DNA from: Phoenix dactylifera | Lineage: Eukaryota; Streptophyta; Magnoliopsida; Arecales; Arecaceae | Direction: 5' to 3' | Length of the DNA: 64,000 nucleotides | NCBI RefSeq assembly: GCF_009389715.1 | Contig: NC_052402.1 | Coordinates: 17,951,423-18,015,422, forward strand | Shown: positions 40,233 through 56,814 of the stretch, piece after piece | Layout: each line of letters starts with the position of its first letter | Position numbering within the stretch: position 1 is the first letter of the stretch | Notes under the pieces: generated by a model | Database searches by the model: none | What the model was told of the DNA's origin: nothing | Seen by the model: the letters and a program-made list of their open reading frames with translations, nothing else | Program-made: the position numbers and the translations under genes

Positions 40233-42539
40233 TGTCACGCCCCGAACCCACCATCCGGGTCCGGCATGCGACCGGCCGCATGAGCCCTAGAGCAGTGCCC
40301 TAAAGATCATGCAAGGCTTGAGATAAACAACAATTCAATAAATCCACAACTAATTAGTAAATTCAAATTGATAAATCCGACATGTCCAAATAAACAATCG
40401 GTTCAATTACAAGATTTCCAAATGTCCATCAATAAAAGATAAGCTGCTTCTATCTATCTAGCAGTCTGACTCTATGCTGATCTCATTTCTCGTCCCACCC
40501 GATGGACTCTACAAATCCAGTGCCTCTGAAAAAGGAAGTAAGTGTAGTATGAGCTTTTCCAGCCTAGTAAGAATTCCAACAGCCACACACAGTAATAATG
40601 ATAAAATCATCAAAGTAACAAATAAATGTCATTTTATCATTTCAAAAGCTCAAGAAACAACAAGTATATATAACCATTTCATATACATAAATTCTTTTTC
40701 ACATTATGTGATCTATTCACATATTACTATGATTTCCAAGTTTTAGAATTAATCACTTCTGGCTTTGGACTAACCAAGATCATGACCCAGTCCAAGACTG
40801 CACAAATCCCATGCATAAGCTCGTGGCAGCTATCCCACGCGTAAGCCCGTGGAGGCTATCCTACGCATAAGCTCGTAGAGGCTATCCTACGCGTAAGCCC
40901 GTGGAGGCTATCCTACGCATAAGCTCGTAGAGGCTATCCCACGCATAAGCTCGTGACAGCTATCATATGCATAAGCTCGTAGAGGCTATCTCATGACAAG
41001 GTTAGTCCAACCCATTTTACATGTCTAGTTTTACATGTTTAATCACATTTCCATCACATCACATATTTTCATAAATTCTCAAAAATATGTTAATTCTTTC
41101 TAATTTAATTATTTCAATATTTTCATAACAAAATGCACATCTCATATGTGTCATACAAGCTCGTAAAATTAATATCAACATATTGATAAAAATATATCCA
41201 AAGATAAATTCCATACATGCATAAATAGAGGTGCTCAGTTGTAGGAATTCTTATAGAAATTTGTGGACTGACTCAAATACGGATTCGGATCACAACCTAC
41301 GCGCTGGGGTGCTGAGTCCCCCGATCAAAATCTTCTAGCACCGCTGACACTTTCCCTACAACATCAATTATAAATCACAAACTAAATCATTTAATATTTA
41401 AATATTATAAACCATGATCCACATCTACTATGGGGTCCATCACCAGATCCCCAAACATCTCTATCCCTCCAGATCTGGGGCAGTCGGGGTGGCCCGACTC
41501 CCACCTTGTACCACCGGCCTATGTCGTCGCCAGCCACGGCCGCCGCCATGCCGGCGACGGTGGCCGGTCTCAGTGAAAGGACCAAAGGAAGGGAGTGGAT
41601 GAGAGAGAAGGGAGGAAGACCCTTCTCTCTTCATAGGTGTTTTTCCTTGGTCCTAGGGCAGCAGTTATGGTGGTTGTGCCCTCTTCCTTCCCCAACCCAA
41701 CAATTCGGCCACCACTCCAACGATGATGGCCGGCCAAGAGAGGGAGAAGAGAAAAAATTTCTTCTTCTCCCCCCCCCCCCCAAGAACCGGATGGACTTCC
41801 CTCCCCCCCCCCCTCCATCATCAATGGAAGGCCACCGTGATGGTGGCTCGGCTCCCCCCACCCGACGGCGGCCACTGTGGCCCACGACCGCCGTCGCTGT
41901 CGCCGCCGATGGCTAACCGACGAGAGGAAAAGGAGGAGAGGACGGGATCACGAGGAAGAAGACCTCGGATCTGCCATCCTCCATCTCCAACGAACCTGAA
42001 ATCCCTTCCACAGTCCCGATCCACCCCATCTGCCATGAAACCCGGCCAACCCCGGCGGCCGGCGGCGGCACAATCCGGAAGAGAGAGGCCGAAACAGGGG
42101 TACCCTGTTTCGGGTCCCTCTCCGGCGATTTCACCGGCCAAAAACCAATTTCACACGGCCCTACCCCTAGCAAAGGAAGCACAAGGGAAGGACCCACACT
42201 TACCTCGGTCCGATGGGGTGTTCCGACGATCTTTCCGGCGAGAAATCGAAGGGAGCAAGCTCGGATCAACCTCCTCTCTTCTCCCGATTTGTGGATGGTC
42301 TTCACCGAAGGAAAGGGGGCTTTGGGGCTTCCTCTGCGGCCGGCCGGATCTCGGAACCGTCGCCTCTCCGGCGCTCGGTCTCCTCCGGCGAGTCACCTCC
42401 TCTAACGCCGCCGCATCCCCCCTCTTCCCATTTCTTCTCCCACGATCGTGCCTAGGGCACGATCGTAAATGATGGATGGGCCCGGTCTTTTCGGGCCGGC
42501 CCGTCCATCCCTCTCTTTTTTTTTTTTCTGGGTGTTACA
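40233..42539 (-). repeat. 5' LTR of element D
   Basis: 2,307 bp, the partner of 35809-38144, with scattered substitutions indicating an older insertion than element F. It carries the same landmarks: 26-bp array 40805-40988, GAAACAGGG hairpin 42091-42111 and CACGATCGTG inverted repeat 42441-42466. Confidence 0.9.
40805..40988. repeat. 26-bp hairpin minisatellite, element D right LTR
   Basis: Seven units in the same order as in the left LTR. Stems are CCATG/CGTGG, CCACG/CGTGG, CTACG/CGTAG, CTACG/CGTGG, CTACG/CGTAG, CCACG/CGTGA and ATATG/CGTAG. The array is beginning to lose pairing compared with the left copy. Confidence 0.88.
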
Positions 42540-42544
42540 TTTAA

Positions 42545-43280
42545 GAAGTGGAACCTTTATGTTATTGGGTAATCTGAATTGCTGGGAATTGTTAAGGACT
42601 TTTTGACATAACTGTGTAGGATCAGATGGTATCAAAGTGCTCTCGAGTGTGGAGTAATGCAAACTAAAGACCAGCTCAGGTTGAAATTTTATTCAGGAAG
42701 TGGTTATTTGGCAACAAACCAAAGTGAAGTATCTGAACAAGAAAGATATAAATGACACTTGTTATTAAAAGGCAACATTAAGATATATAAGAAATAGGAT
42801 GGAAAAATTCCTAGCTGATGGTTGCAATTGAAGAAAATAGAGAAGCTTGTAGATGCATCATGAAGAATATAAAACTGCTGTTATTTGGAGATAATGTGTC
42901 TAGCAAATTTTCCAATAATTAAAATTGGGAAATAACATATGACGCAAATAGATTTCTTAAAGGTTGCAAGGATGAGGTTAGGACGAGGAAATAATGCATT
43001 GATTGTACACTAGTCATGGTTTTGTACTTCTTTGTGAAATTGTACGCTAAATCAGCATGCAAAAGAGATTTCACTACTTGCAAATTATCTTAGCCAATGT
43101 GTTGACCTTTTTTTTCACTTAAAGAGGTATTTTTCTCTTAGTCTTTTTTTACTTTAATGGTTGGTAGACAGATCTAAAGGATTTTGCATTCCAGGCATAT
43201 GAAGGCATGTGGTGGATTATTGAACTAGAGATGCATCAGCATCTTGGTGCAACAGGAATTTTGCAGCAAACTTGTGACCT
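42545..43280. other. Non-coding sequence after element D
   Basis: AT-rich continuation of the DNA interrupted by element D at 35808. No coding similarity recognised. Confidence 0.5.
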
Positions 43281-43504
43281 GCTGTTTTGATGGTGTTAGC
43301 AGCCATCCATTGGAGCTGTTGGACTGAGCGAAATGCCAGAATCTTCCTCAAAAAATCTTGTTCCTTGGCTTTGGTGGCTTGGAAAGGGATTAATCTTTTT
43401 CATGCTTGGTCAATTCTGTGCAGTGAAAAGGCTCTCCCGGGCTTTACCAAACTAGCTGGGACGGTTCGCAGCATTCACTTTTATGATCTGGAGGATCCTT
43501 GAAT
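43281..43504 (+). pseudogene. Retroelement-derived C-terminal fragment (LINE zf-RVT-like)
   Basis: A 71-codon frame with LAAIHWSCWTERNARIF, the W-x-x-x-ERN-x-R-x-F signature found near the C-terminus of many plant LINE ORF2 proteins (zf-RVT region). It ends at a stop after HFYDLEDP. No reverse transcriptase or endonuclease part is visible upstream, so it is at best a 5'-truncated remnant. It could instead be a fragment of an unrelated gene; certainty is moderate. Confidence 0.45.
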
Positions 43505-44389
43505 TCTTTATCCTGATGCTTTTCTTCTCTTGGCTGGGACAAAGTTGCTGCTTCCACTGCTAATTTCGATACATCATTCAGGCTGCTGTGAGTCAGTTTT
43601 TCTCCATCTGCACAGACAGCTGCTTTTTCTCTTGCTGCCCCTCCATAGGCTGTGATGATCAGAAGGCTTCTTATGTCTTGGGTTTTTTATTCCTGTCGCC
43701 CTCGATCATCTCTCTGCTGAAGACTATGATGGAGAATTTCGCAGCATTGTGATCATCTATGGTTCCTTTTTCTTGCCGCATTCTGGTGCACTAAGATGCT
43801 TTTCTTCTGAGTCTCCTTTTGCCTACAACCATGAAGAAGTGTTTTTTCTTTGGAATTTCTTAGAAGCAGCAGTTTTTATTTCCTTTAAGCTTGTATATTC
43901 CTCTATTATCTTCGTCTCTTATATGGTGTAACTTATATTCTGTGTACATTCTTCTCCTCCTTTATTTCTGAATAAAATTGGTGACTAATGAGGATTAAAC
44001 CCATTAGCTTCCATCATCAAGAGGATTAAACTCGTTAGCTTCCATCATCTTTGGAAAAAAAATGTATCCCAACTCTTTACTCAGGGTCTTCCTTGATGTC
44101 ACAAAAGATAGATTGCTCGCTGGAATTCTGCTGCATCGCCAATCACCATCCAGACAGAGTATTTACTCCACCTAAAAAATTCAACATCAGATCAAGAAGT
44201 TTGCTGAGTTCTAAAATTATATAAAAAAAAATCAAGAAAGGAAGGAAGAAAGCCACAAGATACGACAGGGTAGTCAGTTTTAGAATTTTCAAGCCATCAG
44301 AAATTTTAGACCGCGAGAGGATAAACGTGCACTTCCAGCCCACTGGAAAGTCGAGTCCAAATTTGCCTTCCGAACGTGGTTTTGGTAGA
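43505..44389. other. Intergenic region and promoter of receptor kinase copy 3
   Basis: Short frames only. A tandem ~25-bp duplication (attaaac(c/t)cgttagcttccatcatc) lies near 43993-44050. From about 44146 the DNA matches the upstream region of copy 2. Confidence 0.55.
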
Positions 44390-44396
44390 TATAAAA
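44390..44396 (+). promoter_or_regulatory. TATA box of receptor kinase copy 3
   Basis: TATAAAA 49 bp before the start codon at 44445, in the same context as in copy 2. Confidence 0.65.
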
Positions 44397-44444
44397 CCAT
44401 GCAGTAAGGATACCAAATCCACTAAGACAAGCAAGTGAAGGGCC

Positions 44445-48740
<4,296 letters not shown>

Positions 48741-49159
48741 AGGACTGGCCTATCATTAGATGAAGGTCAATGCCAGTTTGGAACTAGGTAGCCTTTGGCT
48801 AAGAAAGATTACCCAGTCTCACACTCACTTATGTGACAGTTCAAAAGAAATGTCTCTTCCCTGTATACATTTGTCGCAAAAAATTTTGCTACTGAAAGAT
48901 TAAATGAATGTATTACATTAAAAAGAGTAGTACTTTACTTCCTCAACTAACTGATTGGAATATTAGAGATGACTGCATTAAAGGAATATGCTGCAAGCGA
49001 AACAGCGACAGACAACCCTCCTGCATATATATACTTTCTAAGCTTTAATATTACAGGGCCGTAAATGCCTCCCGTTATATATGTGTCTGTCTGTGTTATG
49101 TGTATTATGTATTATGTATATATATATGTATATATATATGTATATATATATATTTTATT

Positions 49160-49191
<32 letters not shown>

Positions 49192-49237
49192 TTTTATATT
49201 ATATTATTATTTATTTTTATTTTTATATATTTATTAT

Positions 49238-49268
<31 letters not shown>

Positions 49269-49367
49269 ATTCAAGTGGTGTGTTTCCCCTATTTTCCTCA
49301 AAAAGACTGCCTTCTTTTCAAAACTATTAGTTTATAGTATTATATAAAATCTTTGACCAGATGGTGC
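48741..49367. other. 3' flank of copy 3 with microsatellite
   Basis: Homologous to the 3' flank of copy 2 (31494-31925), except for an inserted low-complexity tract of TG/TA, T and TATG repeats at about 49085-49262. The frames there (MYVYIYVYIYIYF-like) are translations of the microsatellite, not a gene. Confidence 0.7.
49085..49262. repeat. Compound AT-rich microsatellite
   Basis: Runs of tatatatg, a T-tract of about 20 (49168-49187), mixed attt and (tatg)n at 49240-49266. Confidence 0.88.
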
Positions 49368-51503
49368 TGATAAGTGCTAAATAATGAATAAATTTATTTA
49401 CTTTACATATCACTTATTATTATTTTTATGCACATATTTTAAATTTAAACATAAGGAAATGCATTCCCTTCATCATTGCATTTTAATAAATTATCAAAAG
49501 TAATTCAAGTTTGATTGATTTTATTGGTCGAGTCCAATCTATGCAGAGGTCGAGTCAAACTCATTTGAGATGATCCTGAACCCGAATCGCATGCGTCCCG
49601 CGAAGTAGATCCTCTCAGATTATGATTCGGCCATTCATCCCAATTTCCCTGCATCACATCTCAGCCATTCGCATTCAATTTCTTCACGCATTCACCCATT
49701 AAAACAAGTCCCTTTCTTATAGGTGTGCATGGAGCATCCCAGCCGCATGACCCCTTCGTTCCATTTCAACCCCCGGCGTCTTCCTAGCCGTGAGCACAGC
49801 CAAGATCCTCTCATTGCCCACCATCCACGTTGGCTTTCTTCTCAGCTCCCCTGTTCCACGACAGAGCCGTGTCTCCTCCACGTTCTTCCCAGCTCCCGTG
49901 TCCCATGAACAAAACCAAGCCAGCAACCACCCTCTTCTTCCAGATTCCCAGTTTTTTTCCGTGATCTACCTTCATCCCGTCCGCGTATGATCCTCCGAGA
50001 TTTCCTATCAAACCCAGCCTTCATTCCGTTCGTAACCTCCTGGCCACAGAAACAAAACAGAGTTTCATCCATCACGAGGTGTCCACGAGTCCCCTAGCCG
50101 TAAGCTTCTTCCACGTAATTGATCCCAGCCATCCCATGTGAAGTTTCACGTCCAAGCTCCCTCCACGTCTGCGGCCTTCTTCCCGTTTGGATTGATTCCT
50201 TCATCCACGGATAAGTCTTCAACTGCCCGAACTGATTGCAAAGATTACCTCTCAGATTTTCTCTTCCAAATCAAGCCAAACTTCATCCCATCCACTTCCT
50301 TTGTGCTCCCGTTCATGATCTATATTTATCCCGTATCCAGCAAATTCCATCTTCCCAGATTTCTTCCCAGCCGAAGGAAATCAAAGTCTGCATAAGTCTC
50401 AGCATCTTCATCTCCACATCACCTCCCAGATTTCGTTCGCGTCTCCTCCGCGTTGAAAGCATTGGTTTCTTCCGCTCATCCCAGGCGTCCACTATCCGCG
50501 TGTATCCAGGATCATCCTTCCAGCGTTTCGGATTACTTCTTCCCAGCAGAACAGAGTCCATTGACACGGGATAAGCTCCAAATCCAACTGCATCCGCATT
50601 CATTCCGAGATATGATCAAGATCATCACTTTCTTCTGCGTCGACCACGCTCTCAGCAGCATATCCACCGCATCCAAGGATCAAGTATCAAGAGTTATCTG
50701 CCTTATCCCGCAGCCTTTCATCGTTATCTTGCATTGGGAATAGGGGAGGTGGGCAGCCTATAAAAAGGAGTCAAGACGTGAAGGAGGGACAGCTCCTTTC
50801 CGATCAAAAGAAGTCTGTGACCTTCTCATTCTGGGAGTTCCGCAGAAATCCGGGAGAGGAGAAAAGCCAGGAAGAGAGAAGCAAGAAATGGGAGCCTCGC
50901 TGCTGTGCTGCTGCTACCATGGGAGCTCGTTGCATGGAAGCCTAATATTTTCACCAGGGCTGGATGCAGCCCTAGCAAAAGGACAAGGATTTTGTATTTT
51001 TTTTATTTCTATTCTTGGAGTTGTATGAACTTATTGTTTTTAATGGATATCTTCTTTTATCTCATATTTAATTTCTGTGATTTTAAATGTGAAGTTTATA
51101 CAACTGTTCTTCATGATCACTAAGTTAATATAAGATCATCCATGCTTAGGGAAGATGCAGTGTCCTGCCACATTAGTTTAGGGTAGACATTTCATGCTAA
51201 CTGAAGATGGATGTTCCTAAATTACTTTTGTAAAATTTTATTTGAATGCTTATAGGGTTTATAACCAATTTGTTTGTTAATCCAAGAATGAATTAAAATA
51301 TAAATAATCCTTGTTCCTTTGTTAGTGGTGAATTCCTTGCCCTAGGCTGTCTCAACTGATATTATTGTAATTGCATTTCTATTAAATTATTTAGTTAATA
51401 GTCTTCCCAAATTCTCTTTTTCAAATATTTTTAAGAAAACAACTGTACCTTAATCCCTGTGGATGATATCCGTAATCACTATTCTGCCAGATACGTGCTA
51501 TCA
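49368..51503 (+). mobile_element. Solo LTR of an Athila-like element
   Basis: It starts TGATAAGTGCTAA and is colinear with the reverse complement of the 5' LTR of element B. Shared landmarks include gggctggatgcagccctagcaaaa (about 50955-50980), tagacatttcatgctaactgaagatggat (51185-51213) and ccgtaatcactattctgccagatacgtgctatc (51470-51502). No internal region follows, so it is a solo or truncated LTR. The right boundary is uncertain by about 20 bp and no clean target duplication was found. A TATAAAAAGG box at 50759-50768 is a plausible promoter. GC-richer frames at 49717-50743 are LTR sequence. Confidence 0.75.
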
Positions 51504-52483
51504 TCTAGATTTCGATATGCTGATCTAAGGGTTCGGTCTCACCTGAGGTGTCCTATCCTCTGAAATATGGTTTGGGATCGGCTACTGACGAGGTCTGTCC
51601 TGAGCAGGTGTGGACTGAGCATCTAATCGCATTGCCTGGATGTAGGTGAAGGAGTCGTGGACCATGTTCTATTCAATGCGATCAGCCATGAGGGTTTGGA
51701 GGCTTATTGATATCTCGTCGGATGCTCGGTGCAGCCCGTCTGCTTCATCCAGATGCTAGCGTGGCCGCCCCCCAGACCTGGTATATGGAGAGAGCAGTCC
51801 CATACCAAGGTTTATCGTAGAGAACGCCTGAGTGTAGGCTGCGGAGATCACCCATGCAGGTCCTTTGAACATGCTATTGATAGCTCGGGGCACGTAGGGC
51901 TCTACATCCACTCTTGTAGCGCCACAGACAACGTTCGTCACCTAGGAGCCCCCACCTCTAAGTTTTTTCAAGGTCAACTTTGATGGATGTGTGTTGGATG
52001 GTGGCAAGAGGGGTGGTGTGGGCTTTGTTATCAAAGACTCAAACTCTAGGATGGCAGCAGCCGATGGGTGCCAAATCTTCGACATTTCTGTTCCTGGGGC
52101 AGAGCTGAGGACAACTTGGGCTAATCTGTGCCATGCTCGGCGTGTACTGTTGGCTAACACAATCTTGCTTGATGATGACTTGGCTATAGTGATCGACTAG
52201 ACCCAAGGGTGCATTGGTGACATAGGTGACTACCATCCCCTACTTTAGGATATTTGGGGCATGGTAGGCAGAGACGCTGATTTTTGGGCCAAGCATGTCT
52301 ATAGGGAGGCTAATGAAGCTGCGAATTTTGTGGCTTCGTTTATGGTAAATTATTCTAGGAGAGTTCTCTGAACTGGTGAGAGGAGCTTCTTAGAGCGCTC
52401 CATGACTTATTTACTTTTTGACTTTTTTAGATATATTAACACTGGAATGGTATGAGTCATCCATTTTAGCAAAAAAAAAAAAG
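51504..52483 (+). mobile_element. LINE 3' end with RNase H remnant and poly(A) tail
   Basis: Plus-strand sequence from about 51729 gives an RVT_3/RNase H-type C-terminal region of an L1-clade LINE ORF2: HLGAPTSKFF, then after a frameshift near 51970 VNFDGCVLDGGKRGGVGFVI, PGAELRTTWANLCHARRVL, DDLAIVID, and YREANEAANFVASF. Several stops are present (for example after VID at 52198). A 12-base A-tract at 52472-52483 marks the 3' end. The 5' boundary is only approximate; nothing upstream of the RNase H linker is clearly recognisable. Confidence 0.7.
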
Positions 52484-54189
52484 CAACATTGAGAAAGATA
52501 TTTCAATGGAATTGCAATTATTGGAGAGAGATGACAATGGTAAAGTGATGAAGGACCCATCCCGACAAGAGAATGAACGAGCCGAAGTGTCCGACCTTTT
52601 CCGAGTTTCAGAAAGAGCAGACCAGAATTGCGTCGTAGCTTGGAACTTGAGGAAAAGCGAGTTACCTTTTCTCTCGCACCCTACTTTCATATTTTCTTCT
52701 TGTCTGCTTTAGTGGTCTTATGGCGGAATAGAAATGTGAGTGTGAGCTGAATCTAGAATAGAGGTTGTTGGCTCGGGTGGGAAAGCAAAAGAAGCAAGAG
52801 AGCTAAAGTACTACTTATTAAGATCCATCAAAAATTTTGCTTCCGCTTCTTGAGAAAAAGAATATATTTTTGCTGGCCATTATTTCTCACTGTATGAGCT
52901 TAGTCAGGCAAAGCCACTAATTTACTTTAAAATGCTCCACTTATTTGTCTTTATCCATGAATTTTATATGTATCCTAATTCGATCAGGGAGAAAGAAGAA
53001 TTCTCTCAACCTACTCAATTCAAATCTCTCAAAAAAAATTTAAAACAAGATGAAAAAATTAGTGAAAGTAGGATTTAGATCCTCTTTTCTTTCATTGATG
53101 GTCACAATATTAAGGTACATAGACTCTATTACAATAATGAGATCCATCCTTAAACAATTTGGGTTGAATTCCTCTTCTAATTCGAATATGACTCACTTTT
53201 CTAAAATAGACATGATTAGTATTAATAAACTTGAAAAATCTAAAATTGTATGGAATATAGATCCTGATTTCTACATCAGCTTTATCGTATATGTCTCTGC
53301 TAGATTTTTCTCGATTTAGGAGAAATGTTCAATTAAAGTCTTCTCCGTAAAGAAAACTTCTGATTAAATTAGCCTATTTCAAGATTTAAATGATGGAATT
53401 TAGATCTGATCGCTCGAGGTGTAACCCTCTATAAGGAGGGTGTCACATTGTAGATCTTAAAAAGTTATTCAATTTCAAAAAATATCATCTTAATCAGGCA
53501 TCATATGACTAAGTTATAGCCTCTAAAAGTTTGGCTCATGACTCAACTTTCCATAGTGGTAGATCTCACTCATGGACCTTATCCCGCCTTACTTGTAGTA
53601 GCCAAAGTGGTCGGTCCACATCTAGTTTGTTGATCCTCCTTAAACACATCCACATGGCTAGCTTGTTTGGATGGTATGGGTGCTTATGACCGGTGCCACA
53701 ATCCATCCTCCATCATCTCCAAAAAGCCAAGTGATCATTCATTAATAAGAAAATTAGGCCTTCTATCATGCATACATTAGATACATCTGCATCACCTTTG
53801 GTGTATGCTTAATTTTCTCAAGCTCCCACCGCTTCCCTAACCTAAAATTCCTGCAGCCCAGCCCTTCACTTAGTAAAGGATTCATGAGTATTTCTCGAGA
53901 AACAAGAAGGATGGTGCATGGGCATGGAAACTTAGGGTTGCACCCTTGAGTGGCTTTATTTTTATAGAAGCTGTGTGGGATTGCAATATGTGTCGTATAA
54001 TGTTGGTTGGAAGGGGATTGGATATTTTTTCTAATTGTGATTGTTGCGCAGATATAGAGGAATCGGCGGCGTATGCTCTCTTTCAATGCCCAAAGGAATT
54101 GCAAGTATAGCGGTTACCTAACATACCTTGCATAGTTTCTTTAGCACTATCCCCAACTGAGGCTTTTCTAGTTTCTTTGAAAACATATA
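52484..54189. other. Continuation of the duplicated 3' flank of copy 3
   Basis: Matches 32340-33535 downstream of copy 2 in order (for example tatttcaatggaattgcaatt at about 52499-52519; attttgcttcc at about 52834). It includes an insertion of about 300 bp near 52520-52810 absent from the other copy. Short frames here are not conserved between the two copies. Confidence 0.65.
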
Positions 54190-54253
54190 TGTCACACCCC
54201 GACCCCATCATCTGCGTCGACCACATGATATGGCCGCATGAACCCTAGAACGG

Positions 54254-56814
54254 TGTAATACCCGGAAACAAAAAAAAAAAAAAAAAAAAAAGGAAAGAGG
54301 CGGATGGGCCGCCCCGAAAAGACCGGGCCCATCCCCCTTATCACGATCGTGCCTAGGGCACGATCGTGGAAGAAGAGGGTAAAGGGAGGGGGGACGGCGG
54401 CAGCGGCTTGGAGAGGCGACTCGCCGGAGAGAAGACGAGCGCCGGAGAGGGGATCCGGCCGGCCGCGCTTCGGTGAAGACTCCTCACAAAGAGCTCTCGG
54501 ATCCGTGTTTTTCAACCGAGCTCGCCACGGATTTCTTCCTCCGATTCCTCGCCGGAAAGGCCGCCGGAGCACTCATCGGACTGAGGTAATCATGGATCTT
54601 TCCCTTGCGTATCATTTGCTTGGTTTTTGGGTCGTGTGGATGGGATTTTGGCCGGCGGATCGCCGGAAAAAGGGTCCGAAACAGGGTACCCCTGTTTCGG
54701 CCCCTTCTTTCCGGTTTTTGGCCGCCGCCGGCCGCCGGGTTGGCCGGGATCCATGGCGGCGGGGTTGGTCGGGTGTGTGAGGGTCAGAGAGGGTTTTCTA
54801 GGCTGTGTATGTGATGAGGGAGGGTGGATCCGAGGTCTTCTTCCTCGGGATCCCATCCTCTCCTCCTCTTCCCCTCGTCGGTTGGCCACCGGCGGCGACG
54901 ACGGCAGCTGGGTGCCGTCGGGTGGGGGCCGAGCCACCATCACGGTGGCTGCGAGGATCCGTGCGGGTCTTCCGTGGATGATGGGGGAGGGGGAAGGGAG
55001 GAAGGAGGGTTGCCGGTTCTTGGAGAAGAAAGAGGAAAAGCCTCTTCTCTTCTTCCCTTGGCCGGTCACCATCGCCGGCGGCTGCAACAATGGCGGCCGG
55101 CGATGGTTCGGCCAGTGGTGTTGTCGGGTTGGGGAAGGAGAGGGCACAGCCACCATGGTTGTTGCCCTTGGATCAAAAAGGATTTGAGGGAGGGAGATGT
55201 ATTCCCAACCATGAAGAGAGAGGAATCATCCCTTTATGTTGGTCTCTTCATCGGGACCGGCCATCGTCGCCGGCGTGGCAGCGGCCACGGCTGGCGACGA
55301 CGTGGGCCGGTGGTACAAGGGTGGGAGTCGGGCCACCCCGATTGCCCTAGACTTGGAGAGATTGAGATGTTTGGGGACCTGATGATGGACCCCATAACAG
55401 ATGAGAATTATAGTTCAGAATATTTTAATATTAAATAATTTAGTTTGTGATTTATAATTGATGTTGTAGGGGAAGAGTTAGCGGTGCCAGGAGGTTTTGA
55501 TCAGGGGACTCAGCACCCCAGCTCGTAGGTTGTAATCCAGATCTGTGTTTGAGTCTGTCTACAATTTCGGTAAGAATCCTTGTACGCCAATCCTACATGA
55601 TATACATATTTTTGCACTATATATGTTTGATATGCTATGATCCAGACAAAGCAAAATAGTTTTATATTTAATTATATTTTGATCGTGTTGGCTTGTGGTT
55701 GGTAGTGTGATGGATGCTTGTATGTGTATAACTTATACCTGCATAATTGAATTTATGGATGTGGTGGTATGGACTAACCATGTTATAGCGATTGCCCTGT
55801 CACGGGCCGGAAACGTGACCATGGTTAGTCTAGGCCGGAAATAAAGTGGAAAAGGGAATGGATGTGTGTTTGTGAATTGATTAAATGAACAGAGACTTTG
55901 GGCTTATCTCGTTATTATCGATTGCCCCGTCACAGGCTGGAAATGTGATATTATCGATTGCCCCGTTACAGGCTGGAAATGTGATACCATCGATTGCCCC
56001 GTCACAGGCTGGAAATGTGATACTATCGATTGCCCCGTCACAGGCTGAAAATGTGATACTATCGATTGCCCCGTCACAGGCTGGAAATGTGATACTATCG
56101 ATTGCCCCGTCACAGGCTGGAAATGTGATACTATCGATTGCCCCATCACAGGCTGGAAATGTGATACTATCGATTGCCCCGTCACGGGCCGGAAACGTGA
56201 CCGGGATGTAGCCCAAAGTCGGAAAGATAATTGATCCGGATCAAGTTAATATAGAATGGAAAGAAAAAGCATTGAAAACATTAATGAAGATTTATGAGCT
56301 ATCGTATGCTATATCATTCTTGCGTGGTTGGACTTTCATTGATATTTGACGTACATACTTATATTGATTATTTGAGTCTTTTGATAGCCGGTTTATGATT
56401 TCATGAAATGTGCATCGATTTGTCGTGGCTTTCAAATTCATATTATTATTGTGTTGGTATGGATGTGTAGGGATTCTTACTGGGCTGTAAAGCTCACCCC
56501 CTTTTCTTCTTTTTCTTTACCAGAGTTGCAGGTTGCATAGTTTTGGATGGGATGGGCGCAGAGTGCGAGCACCAGAGTCATTAGTTAGTTAGTTGTTTAT
56601 CCTTCTTTAATGTCGATGAACATTTGAAGAGCTTGTAATTGAACTAATTTGTTTATTTGGACATGTCGGATTTGTCTATTTGAATTTCTAAATTAGTTGT
56701 GGATTTATTGGAATTCTTGTTAATCATAGGCCTTGCATGATCTTTAGGGCACTGCTCTAGGGCTCATGCGGCCGGTCGCGTACCGGACCCGAGTGCTGGG
56801 TTCGGGGCGTGACA
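54254..56814 (+). mobile_element. Solo LTR E of the D/F family
   Basis: 2,561 bp, starts TGTAATACCC and ends GGGGCGTGACA, flanked by the exact target duplication AACGG (54249-54253, 56815-56819). It carries the CACGATCGTG inverted repeat (54342-54368), the GAAACAGGG hairpin (54678-54698), the GC-rich region, and a 36-bp hairpin array instead of the 26-bp one. It is inserted in LTR H in the opposite orientation. GC-rich frames (54304-55438) are LTR sequence. Confidence 0.9.
55919..56201. repeat. 36-bp hairpin minisatellite in solo LTR E
   Basis: Eight units with an exact 36-bp period, each cgattgcccc + 6-bp stem + 9-nt loop (ggctggaaa) + stem + 5-nt spacer. Stems are GTCACA/TGTGAT in most, ATCACA/TGTGAT in unit 7, and GTCACG/CGTGAC in unit 8 and in an outlying unit at 55790-55835. 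Because 36 is a multiple of three, frames on both strands stay open; they are not genes. Confidence 0.93.

Larger units (their letters stand above)
35809..42539 (-). mobile_element. Complete pol-less LTR retrotransposon D (LARD-like)
   Basis: Two LTRs (35809-38144, 2,336 bp; 40233-42539, 2,307 bp) flank a 2,088-bp internal domain, with exact target duplication TTTAA (35804-35808, 42540-42544). Orientation is minus: the initiator-Met primer site is at 40217-40228 beside the right LTR, and the polypurine tract AAGGGGGAGAGTA with the upstream TTTCGAGGACGAAAT motif is beside the left LTR (38145-38175). That motif is typical of Tekay/Del-type gypsy elements, which probably mobilised it. The internal domain has no gag or pol, but is colinear with that of element F at 61611-63689. 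Confidence 0.92.

Noticed and set aside
49065..49347. Tyr/Ile/Phe-rich membrane-like frames
   Set aside because: Translations of the TA/TG microsatellite in three frames.
54304..55438. Overlapping open frames of 158-204 codons on both strands
   Set aside because: GC-rich LTR E sequence; the same composition effect as in element D.
55919..56201. CRISPR-like array
   Set aside because: Units are tandem without unique spacers, in a plant LTR retrotransposon; minisatellite, not CRISPR. The same applies to 60789-61022.
55881..56216. Repeat protein frames of about 110 codons on both strands
   Set aside because: Produced by the 36-bp minisatellite, whose period is a multiple of three; no start context or known family.
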